From Synaphobranchus kaupii (lineage: Eukaryota; Chordata; Actinopteri; Anguilliformes; Synaphobranchidae), in contig CM056388.1 of NCBI GenBank assembly GCA_029718625.1, positions 882,928 through 946,927 of the forward strand: DNA of 64,000 nt. Direction: 5' to 3'. Position numbers and translations under genes: made by a program. The notes under the pieces are model-generated. The model saw only the letters and a program-made list of their open reading frames with translations, searched no databases and was not told where the DNA came from. Shown here piece after piece: positions 58,101-64,000 of the stretch; positions within the stretch are counted from its first letter, which is position 1, and each line of letters begins with the position of its first letter.

Positions 58101-59369
58101 AAACACAGCCAATCAGGGTTACTGTGGTAATATCCTCATAACTGCTCAAGCCAGCAACACAGCCTGATACCAATCAGGGTTACAGTAGTAATATCCTCAT
58201 AACTGTGCGCCAATTAACACTGAGCAACAGGTTCTCTTACCATCACTGTCATCCTCCTCTTCATCATCTTCATCCTCATCTTCCTCGTCATCTTCTCCAT
58301 CTTCCTCTTCCCCTTCATCGCCACCATCATCGTCGTTGTCGTCCCCACTTTCGGTCTCGCCTTCCTCTGAGTCATCGGCACCTTCATCGCTGTCTTCCTC
58401 TGCGTGTTGAGATGATGGGATTGCATGGGCATGGGGATGACCAGGGGATTGCAATGGTACATCAACACCAGAAAACCCCTCGTGACCCTCACCTGGGTCA
58501 AATACTTTATCTGAAATGCTTTTGACACCACTACACATCCGGCATATTGCCAACCATTTTATTTTCCATCTATTTTCACCAATACACAGACAAAAACACG
58601 AATTTGATATGATTTTTTTTTGTTTTGATGAGGATTCTCAGGGATATGCAAGTGTTTTCAGATTTTACCAGCAACTAAAGTTAAACTATTTCAAATAAGT
58701 ATTTGATGCAGGTCTGCTAGTGATATGAAACTATAGCAGACTACCTGTTGAGTTTGCAAGTAAAGACTAAGGTGAAGGATTAGAGCTGGCTGGGCAGTGG
58801 GATATAGTGTTATAGGGTCCTGAAAAACTGCTAAACCGTGTCATTCTGCTTAAGACAGTTCCCAAGTTCAGATGCAATGGGTCTTAGGGACTGTGTAAAA
58901 TGCACAAAAGGATGGACAGTCAATAAATGCATTTACACTGAAACGGTCACAATGTTTAACTAAGCACTATGTTTTTTGCTGTTTAAAGACTAAGAGACAC
59001 TCAGTTTTGTCACAGGATTGTAGAGGGAAAAATAGATATGGAATGGTTTACCATCTTCAGTTTCATTTGACATCTTAAAAAATAAATAAATAAAAAACTT
59101 AAAAAAACAGCTGAAAACATTTGTTTCAATGATTTTAATGTATGTATTGTAATGTATGTATGTATGTCACTTTTAATGTATGTATTTATTGGATTTGTAC
59201 ATGTTGTTTTTAAATTATTATTTTTATTTTTTTAACTTTTCAATCACTGGCTCACAGAACAAATAAAACGTGTACCTTCGTCGGAGATGATGGACGAGAC
59301 TGGCCGTTTGCCCTTCCTGTGTGAGGATCCCCTGGCGATCAGCTCGTCCTGGCTATCCTCCTCATCCAT
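39645..59369 (-). CDS. phrf1: PHD and RING finger domain-containing protein 1, 17 coding exons, one frameshift
   Basis: Exons, 5' to 3': 59276-59395 (ATG at 59369), 58241-58510, 57862-58070, 57327-57410, 55305-55435, 53649-53740, 52285-52460, 52068-52188, 51275-51411, 50085-50275, 49614-49724, 49210-49364, 45406-48862, 45137-45222, 41604-41789, 40014-40142, 39645-39776. Splice phases agree at every junction. Omitting one base of the C10 run at 48239-48248 gives 1,919 residues; as written, the big exon is frameshifted. PHRF1 is a nuclear ubiquitin ligase linked to RNA polymerase II, TGF-beta signalling and DNA repair. In order: [14 protein letters not shown] start, acidic stretch, RING (about 159-199), PHD (242-286), [52 protein letters not shown] region (about 1125-1360), [10 protein letters not shown] and the conserved C-terminus. 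It is longer than the human protein (about 1,650). Confidence 0.94.
40153..40516. mobile_element. hAT-type MITE in phrf1 intron, abutting an acceptor
   Basis: Ends are TAGGGCTGCAAAATT on the left and ATAATCGTGCAGCCC on the right, inverted copies of the widespread hAT terminus TAGGGCTGCACGAT. The interior is AT-rich with repeated AATCGTG motifs and no coding frame. Eight-base flanks are only roughly similar (GCGTGGGG and GTGGTGGG), so the duplication is not clean. Confidence 0.75.
41110..41300 (-). mobile_element. V-SINE-like fragment, minus orientation
   Basis: TTACATTACAGGCATTTAGC and the following CTCTCATCCAAAGAGACTTA match the reverse complement of the SINE tail seen at 13660-13723. The GGTACAACAGCAGTGCC part suits the SINE body. 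It lies in a phrf1 intron. Confidence 0.65.
41331..41581. mobile_element. Palindromic MITE near a phrf1 donor
   Basis: ACTACATCAGGAGTAGGCAA at the left is mirrored by TTGCCTACCCCTGATGTAGT at the right, with further pairing inside (GGTTTTTGCTCCAACC against GGAACCAAAACC). It ends about 20 bp from the donor of the exon at 41604-41789. Confidence 0.7.
42105..42612. mobile_element. Truncated Tc1-like end joined to half of a foldback module
   Basis: TA followed by CAGTGAGCACCATAATTCAT at 42103-42124 is the terminus of a known-looking Tc1-like family, continuing to about 42290. Directly after comes one arm of the foldback module described at 43802-44262 and 63319-63860, here at 42311-42612. The second arm and the opposite terminal repeat are missing. 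Confidence 0.65.
42970..45105. mobile_element. Harbinger-like element with a nested Tc1 insertion
   Basis: GGGCCTCATTTATAAACTGT at the left is mirrored by TTTTATAAATGAGGCCC at the right, 2.1 kb apart. Near the right end the minus strand encodes [20 protein letters not shown] then [14 protein letters not shown] and a stop, resembling a truncated Harbinger Myb-like protein. A complete Tc1-like element (43556-44507) sits inside, so it inserted later. Confidence 0.6.
43556..44507. mobile_element. Non-autonomous Tc1-like element with 240-bp inverted repeats
   Basis: It starts CAGTGCATCCGGAAAGCATT and ends with the inverse (TACTTTCCGGATGCACTG), flanked by TA on both sides (43554-43555 and 44508-44509) as Tc1/mariner elements are. 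The terminal inverted repeats extend about 240 bp. In place of a transposase the interior (43802-44262) is a foldback module starting ATATTTGGTCGCATATCC. Confidence 0.88.
45406..48862 (-). other. phrf1: phrf1 large exon (linker, acidic, RS and KRVTW regions)
   Basis: This 3.46-kb exon holds the fast-evolving middle of the protein. It includes the conserved islands [20 protein letters not shown] and [12 protein letters not shown], then Glu/Val-rich repeats (near 47450-47700), an Arg-Ser region with a pure RS run near 46690-46760, Lys/Glu-rich repeats, and [10 protein letters not shown] close to the donor GTAAGT at 45405. Residues [17 protein letters not shown] are duplicated in tandem (51-bp repeat at about 45482-45583). 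The opposite strand also has a long open frame, a mirror of the RS codons. Confidence 0.9.
48239..48248 (-). other. phrf1: Frameshift site in phrf1: run of ten C's
   Basis: Reading the minus strand from the exon start, the PHRF1-like frame runs through [15 protein letters not shown] to VQGGG at this homopolymer. Downstream, the PHRF1-like frame ([23 protein letters not shown] region) is in the +1 register. Dropping one G of the run joins them. It is probably an assembly error or length polymorphism, because both sides are intact coding sequence. Confidence 0.8.
49585..49604. repeat. G homopolymer next to a phrf1 donor
   Basis: A run of about 18 G's lies some 10 bp downstream (minus strand) of the exon 49614-49724 donor. 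A similar G run at 50278-50293 supplies a pure C polypyrimidine tract for the acceptor of exon 50085-50275. Confidence 0.85.
50446..51004. repeat. 14-bp minisatellite in a phrf1 intron
   Basis: CATTACCAATACAC and CATTACCAATACAA units alternate about 38 times. They fill most of the intron between the exons at 50085-50275 and 51275-51411. Open frames on both strands are artefacts. Confidence 0.95.
51445..51600 (-). mobile_element. Degenerate SINE tail, minus orientation
   Basis: CTCTTATCCAGAGCAATTTACA resembles the inverse of the SINE tail at 13660-13723, followed by SINE-body-like ACCTGCAACCTTCAAG. It lies in a phrf1 intron. Confidence 0.5.
53131..53289. repeat. Duplicated 60-bp block in a phrf1 intron
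   Basis: AGTACCACACCAC then GGGCCCATCCAC, CACTAGAACAGTGCCCCAAC and AGGATGAGCCACAC occurs twice, with CATGTATACAGTT and AAGTGTCAGCATTCCCCGTC between the copies. That spacer recurs in another phrf1 intron at about 57483-57519, showing sequence exchange between introns or a shared mobile source. Confidence 0.75.
53649..55435 (-). other. phrf1: phrf1 PHD-finger exons
   Basis: The C4HC3 PHD is split over two exons. C242, C245, C257 and C260 come from [21 protein letters not shown]265, C268, C283 and C286 come from [20 protein letters not shown] plus PQC. All eight zinc ligands are present. The intron between them is nearly filled by a 29-bp minisatellite. PHD fingers of this type bind histone H3 tails; for PHRF1, methyl-lysine 36 binding has been reported. 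Confidence 0.92.
54109..55300. repeat. 29-bp minisatellite between the phrf1 PHD exons
   Basis: CCCACTCTACTATAGTGAAA with TACGATTGG repeats about 41 times, with CTACAATGG and GGTCC variants in a higher-order pattern. The last degenerate copy reaches the donor of the exon at 55305-55435, so intronic bases of that donor (GTGAGCCAATC on the minus strand) are repeat sequence. Confidence 0.95.
55500..57126. repeat. 24-bp minisatellite split by a transposon
   Basis: Units of ACCCAAGGGACCCATCTAGC then ATTA occur at 55500-55703 (about 8 copies) and 56855-57126 (about 11 copies). They share the same variants (AATAGGCCC, AGGGGCCC). The two parts were one array before the hAT element at 55704-56854 inserted. 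Confidence 0.93.
55704..56854 (-). mobile_element. hAT-type element with 8-bp target duplication and BED-finger remnant
   Basis: Termini TAGGGGTGTCACGAT and ATCGTGACACCCCTA are exact inverted repeats. The element is flanked by CAAGGGAC on both sides (55696-55703 and 56855-56862), the 8-bp duplication of hAT insertions. Around 56300-56496 the minus strand encodes [27 protein letters not shown] and, after frameshifts, [18 protein letters not shown] residues: the N-terminal BED zinc finger of a ZBED-type transposase. The rest of the transposase is absent. Confidence 0.88.
57327..58070 (-). other. phrf1: phrf1 RING-finger exons
   Basis: Two exons encode the RING: C159 and C162 (CPIC), C177, H179, C182 and C185 (CLDC), then C196 and D199 (CPVD) from the second exon. 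The final ligand position is Asp, as I recall for mammalian PHRF1. The junction falls exactly after CILEWSK. This domain is expected to recruit an E2 enzyme for ubiquitin transfer. Confidence 0.92.
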
Positions 59370-59376
59370 GGCCAAC

Positions 59377-59395
59377 CATGAGCAACCGGACGGAT
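59377..59395 (-). promoter_or_regulatory. phrf1: Short upstream ORF overlapping the phrf1 start
   Basis: The leader part of exon 2 (59395-59370) contains an ATG at 59379-59377 that encodes only five codons and stops across the main start codon in another frame. The main start has the stronger context (GGCCATGGA). Such overlapping uORFs usually lower translation; here the effect is inference. Confidence 0.45.
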
Positions 59396-59614
59396 CTGGA
59401 ACACAGAAACAACAGGTCCGTTTCTTAGCTACTCCACCCTTACGGACGGATGTGGAACACAGAAACAACAGGTCCGTTTCTTAGCTACTCCACCCTTACG
59501 GACGGATATGGAACACAGAAACAACAGGTCCGTTTCTTAGCTACTCCACCCTTACGGAAGGATGTGGAACACAGAAACAACAGGTCCGTTTCTTAGCTAC
59601 TCCACCCTTACGGA
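59391..59614. repeat. 56-bp tandem repeat containing copies of the phrf1 exon-2 acceptor
   Basis: Four units start at 59391, 59447, 59503 and 59559. On the minus strand each carries TTTCTGTGTTCCA then ATCCGTCC. Only the exon-proximal unit reads CCAG before ATCCGTCC, the acceptor of the start-codon exon; the others read CCAC, CCAT and CCAC. The array occupies the 3' end of phrf1 intron 1. Confidence 0.9.
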
Positions 59615-59781
59615 CAGTCCCTCCTCACAAAAGCTAAATAAAATTTTTTAAAAGTAAATATCACAAATGACATTTGCCTTTACAATACAATCCCTTATGA
59701 CTGACTGTAGTGGAGAAGTACCAAAATGATCTCTTAAACACAGCCCTTCAGATGTACAGGTTATGTTAAAGGGAAGGAAAA

Positions 59782-60341
59782 CCAGCCGGGCTGCATTGGG
59801 ATCCAAATTAACACGCTCCCTTCCCTTGCTCTCTTCCCTCGAGGGAGCTCTCTTGTGACGCAATTTGCTACGTCCAGCAAGCAAACTTAAAAGGTGCTCT
59901 GCAAGGGAGGACTGACGAGAAACAAACAAAAACAGAACCGAACCGCCCAGCTGCACCAAGTGTGAATCGGATCCAATTTAAGAAAGGGGAGGGAGTAATA
60001 TTCCCTCGCTCCCTCGTTTATCCTCCCTTCCACCAAGGGTATAAAATGCAAGCTTCCAGAAAGAAGGGAATCCCACAATGCAATGCTCCACATGGAAAAA
60101 GTGGGCGGTCACCACAGAACTATGTGGCAGTCACATTTCAACTCTATGGTGTTGCACTTCCGAAATGTTGCGAGGGCGGTTCGGTTCCGTTTTTGTTTGT
60201 TTCTCGTCAGCCCTCCCTTGCAGAGCACCTTTAAAGTTTGCTTGCTGCACGTAGCAAATTGCGTCACAAGAGAGCTCCCTCGAGGGAAGACCGCAAGGGA
60301 AGGGAGCGTGTTAAATTGGATTCGAATGCAGCCCCGGCTTC
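59782..60341. mobile_element. Foldback MITE in phrf1 intron 1
   Basis: AGCCGGGCTGCATTGGGATC at the left pairs with the inverse near 60320-60341. AGCTCTCTTGTGACGCAATT and GAACCGAACCGCCC also have inverse partners. The arms are over 200 bp. No coding frame. Confidence 0.75.
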
Positions 60342-60454
60342 ACCGTCCAACGGTCTCCAGTAAAACCTGGACTGGCTCAAACTGCTATGCAGTATACCCA
60401 TCCCTGGCATGCCGTCACTGTCCTTCAACATAAGCTGCTGATTTGACAGACCTT

Positions 60455-60560
60455 AGCTGTGTCTCAAACCGCATACTCCTGTGCTCCGCACTACCGTACT
60501 TGGTTTGGACTCACATGGAAGTATGCTCGGAGCATGGAAGTATGCGGTTTGAGACACGGC
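60455..60560. mobile_element. 105-bp MITE-like palindrome
   Basis: GTGTCTCAAACCGCATACT at 60460 is mirrored by AGTATGCGGTTTGAGACAC at 60540-60558. Short, non-coding, in phrf1 intron 1. Confidence 0.75.
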
Positions 60561-62136
60561 CCTTGATTACAAGAAGCCAATTTGCTACCTAATACCTATC
60601 CATTTAAATACACTGTAAGCAAGAGTCCTCTATACCGCAGGATTTAAGTTTATTTAGCTCATTTACAAATTCCTGATTCAAACAACTGTACTGAAACAAG
60701 GGACTCTCAAGTAGTCTGTCTCAACATAGTCAAAAGCAAAAAAAAAATATATATAAATAATAATAAAAATAACTAGCTTCACTTGTGTGGCTCCAAACCT
60801 TATGAGCACAATGAGCCTGGCCAAGTGACCACAGTGAGACCAAATTTCCAGGGGCGAGCTTTGCCAATAAACTAACGTCTGAGCCTTGTGTAGGTGGGGC
60901 TCCAATTAAGCCAACTCAACTGTTGATCTATAACACTATAACATAAGGCCGGTTCAAAGTTGATAAAACCAATCAAATTGCAATAATCCAATTTCCTTCC
61001 CAATCCAATACTAACCAAAAACCTGAAAGAAACGCAGTACAGATGCATGCCCCTGCTTCACGATACCTGCATCTCAAACAATTTAGGTTTATTGCTTTAA
61101 AATTATGCAAATTACACATAATCCCTTCGGTAACACAGTACACCTGTAGCTGATGTTTTATTTAAGACACGGTGGTTCCTTGCGGCTTTGGGGTTGTTTG
61201 AAAGCCAATAGAGGGAATGCCACAGACAGAGTAACCTTGGCCACATAAACCAGGTAAACAAAACGCTACCATTTACATAGAAACGTTACAGCACCACAAT
61301 ATCGGGTCCATTTTAGTAGGGATTTTTTGCTGCTGTTTATGAAATTATTACTGGACACCAACAAATTAGTCCAATTGTAGATTTGAACTTGCTTAAAGCT
61401 AACGTTATATCAATTTAGTTAGCGTTACTACTTCCGACCAGAATAAAAGTTTCTTCAGTGTTTGTGCTCACATCATGCTAACGTTACTACGGCGAACGTT
61501 ATCGGCTATTTAACTTGGCCAAAGCTTCGGTCACAATATTTCCAGCAACAAACTTCAATGTGACCCGTTTTCTTCTCATGAAAAGACGTTTCACACCATT
61601 TACTAAAAAAATGTTGCGTCAGCGTAGGATATGTCGCTAAATAGTAACGCAACCAACTTTGATCTCAATTTCTCTATTTAAAACGGACAAGCTGGGGTGT
61701 AAAATTAGCGAGCTACGTACGTATAACGGCTAAAACCCGCAACTTTCTCATTAAATCTAATCTATTGAGAAAATCCCCTGTTTACTAACGTTACAGAGCC
61801 GACTCCAGCAACAACAGCAGCCTATCGCTAAATGCAAACAATGCATCGCATGGTTACTCCCTATAACAACTGCTAGTCGGTATTAAGCGAAAATGCTCCA
61901 AAATACAAGATAATGTTTGCATAATTACATGTTAGTGGATATTCTCCAACACTGTCAGATCGGTGCAGCTAGCCGGCCACTGAAAGCAGGCCTCTTGTGA
62001 AGTAGCGTTAGCACTACCGTGTTGGGGAGAGCTGGCCAAATCGGAGCTATGCAATGCATTGTGAAATCAAACCATCGGTTACTATTTACACACACAATGC
62101 GGTGTGTTTTATGCGTGTGATAAACCCCTAACTTAC
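60561..62136. other. phrf1: 5' part of phrf1 intron 1
   Basis: No exon or strong repeat is seen. The AACGTTA and GCTAACG phrases recur from 61400 to 61800 but form no array. Confidence 0.5.
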
Positions 62137-62235
62137 CTTAATGCTGTGTGTCAACCTTATTTGAAGTAGGCTATCAGAGAGGCTATTTGGAAGTCCACGG
62201 TTTGTGCGTTGACTGACACGTCCGGCTGGAGATAC
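62137..62235 (-). other. phrf1: Probable untranslated first exon of phrf1
   Basis: On the minus strand, AGCATTAAG is followed by GTAAGT, a perfect donor. About 100 bp upstream there is an ETS-like CCGGAAAT/ATTTCCGG sequence near 62235-62241, common at housekeeping promoters. The start-codon exon clearly begins at an acceptor (59395), so an upstream non-coding exon must exist. This is the best candidate; its 5' end is a guess. Confidence 0.5.
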
Positions 62236-62244
62236 CGGAAATAG

Positions 62245-63072
62245 CCGAACGTGTTAAAATCACTGTAACACACTTAAAGATATAGGGCCAATTTACATGT
62301 ATGCGAGCTAATGTGTGGGAATGTTTTTAAATCCCTTGTGTTAAAATGATCTGATAATATTGGATTCTGGGAGTATTTATTATGTTCTGCATGTAAGCAT
62401 ATAAAGAAGAGGTGTATTCATAGGCTCCTGAGATATCTGCTGTTTAATCTGAATTTTATTAGATGCATGGACAATTATTTTCGTTCGGAAATGTTTAGAC
62501 GCAATCATTAGCATTTGGCTTCAGCAATTGTCAAAATAATAATGTATTTATATTTCTTTCTACAGTGATGGAATGCAAAAAGGCCGTGCAGCGTGCATTA
62601 ACAGTAGCCACTCTGTACAACATGTCAGATCTAGGTCTATTCGGTCGATTCACCTGTAATTATGATGCACTCTATTTAAGGGTATAAAATCCCAAGTGAT
62701 CATGTACACTATAAAATGTCCACTGTTAATTCAACTCTAACGGAGTAGGCTGCATATGAGTCCAATAGGGAGTAGCCTATGTGTGTACTACTGTGTACAT
62801 TTTTATTTTATTTATTTTAACGGGCTCTGTAAGAGTAGCTATTAAAATCACATCTAACCTTCGGTAGCCCACAGCAGCCAGAGAGGAGGGTGTGGATAAG
62901 GTTATGGAGTGAAGCCAGCAGTATTCACCTTATTTTGCACATTCCTTATGTGAGTGAGGGAATGATAAGACTAGCCTACATAGGCTACACGTAGCCTTCT
63001 GTGCAGGCAAACCATAATTCATTTTAAAACTGCCTCCATTTTCCACTCCTGGATAGAACAGATCATATTATA
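62245..63072. other. Flank upstream of phrf1, nothing recognised
   Basis: AT-rich DNA without a gene or clear repeat. Confidence 0.5.
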
Positions 63073-63074
63073 TA

Positions 63075-64000
63075 CAGTTGAAGTCTGAAGTTTACAAACA
63101 CTTAGGTTGAAGTCATTAAAACTCATTTTTAATCACCACACAGATTTCATGTTAGCAAACTATTGTGTTGGCAAGTCAGTTAGGACATCTACTTTGTGCA
63201 TGACACAAGTCATTTTTCCAACAATTGTTTACAGACAGATTATTTCATTTTAATTCACTATCACAATTCCAGTGGGTCAGAAGTTTACAAACACTAAGTT
63301 GACTGCTTTTAAATTTTTAATATTTGGTCGCATATCCTTTGCATGCCATGATTTAGCTGTAAATTACACTGGAACAGTATGGAAACACATGGTTGGCTAA
63401 ATGGCTGTAAGTCATCAAGGGTCTGACGTATCAAACAAGCCTTAAATCATCACTCTGCTGCCAGAAATACAGTAGATATGGATGGATAACTTGAATGGTT
63501 TCTTCCCATGACTTATATTTCCATAGAGTTCAATAGGAAAATTTGTCAGGAGAAACAACCCTTAAAGTGATCCATCCATATCTACTGCATATCTGGCAGC
63601 AGAGTGATGATTTAAGGCTTGTTTGATACGTCAGACCCTTGATGACTTAAAGCCATTTAGCCAACCATACTGTTCCAGTGTAATTTACAGCTAAATCTGG
63701 TCCCAGCCCCCAAATTCCCATAGAGATCCATTCAAATGCAGAGACGTTATAGTATCGCTTGTAAGAGTACCAGAAAATAAGATATCAAGAGTCTTTTGAT
63801 GTTGTTGGGTCACAGACATCAGGAACTCATGGCATGCAAAGGATGTGCGACCAAATATTAAAGATTTAAACGCACAGTCAACTCAGTGTATGTAAACTTC
63901 TGACCCACTGGAATTGTGATATAGTGAATTAAAAGTGAAATAATCTGTCTGTAAACAATTGTTGGAAAAATGACTTGTGTCATGCACAAAGTAGATGTCC
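63075..64000. mobile_element. Sleeping Beauty-type Tc1 element, non-autonomous, cut by window end
   Basis: After a TA, CAGTTGAAGTCTGAAGTTTA and CAAACACTTAGG give the outer terminus, and GTGGGTCAGAAGTTTACAAA at about 63272 the inner direct repeat: the IR/DR layout of Sleeping Beauty relatives. The inverse inner repeat is at about 63884-63910; the outer right end lies beyond the window. The interior (63319-63860) has no transposase but holds the same foldback module as the element at 43556-44507. Confidence 0.88.

Noticed and set aside
59049..59072. Possible microexon of phrf1 (ATGTCAAATGAAACTGAAGATG on the minus strand between an AAG and GTAAAC)
   Set aside because: Entered in the required phase it gives an in-frame TGA, and skipping it leaves the flanking exons in phase.

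Overview
The window is nuclear DNA from a ray-finned fish, almost certainly a teleost. It holds three recognisable vertebrate genes with GT-AG introns. One is the teleost-type paralog ascl1b. The space around the genes is full of fish repeats: Tc1/Sleeping Beauty-type and hAT-type transposon ends, Harbinger-like Myb remnants, V-SINE-like elements, long (TG)n tracts and many minisatellites. Nothing looks bacterial or viral. I cannot name the species.

Layout. (1) 1-8640: ascl1b on the minus strand (CDS 4632-5234, one coding exon of 200 aa, with a probable intron just after the stop codon). Upstream are three CACGCG class-C sites of the kind bound by Hes repressors. (2) 8641-21400: a gene-free repeat region. 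It has a (TG)n tract, a 46-bp minisatellite, a triplet-repeat block, a tRNA-type SINE, several inverted-repeat elements, a probable non-autonomous transposon (15355-17448) carrying a 44-bp minisatellite, and an ACGT-rich repeat at 20628-21140. (3) 21380-30482: irf7 on the plus strand. I could join nine coding exons with consistent phases into a complete 420-aa protein, preceded by a TATA box and a perfect GAAANNGAAA element. (4) 30500-39640: intergenic and repeat-rich. (5) 39645-62140: phrf1 on the minus strand, 17 coding exons plus a probable untranslated first exon. All junctions agree in phase and give about 1,919 aa, except for one single-base frameshift at a run of ten C's. (6) 62250-64000: the upstream flank of phrf1, ending inside a Sleeping Beauty-type element.

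The genes are not an operon. Irf7 is an interferon-pathway transcription factor, Phrf1 is a nuclear RING/PHD protein with an RS region and a C-terminal domain linked to RNA polymerase II, and Ascl1b is a proneural bHLH factor. irf7 and phrf1 lie tail to tail, as IRF7 and PHRF1 do in human 11p15.5. This supports calling the IRF gene irf7 rather than irf3.

I did not find a wholly new gene system. The most unusual observations are: a foldback module next to three different Tc1-like terminal repeat families; mobile or tandem repeats that built or copied phrf1 splice sites; the phrf1 frameshift; and a shuffled fragment of ascl1b 3 kb from the gene.
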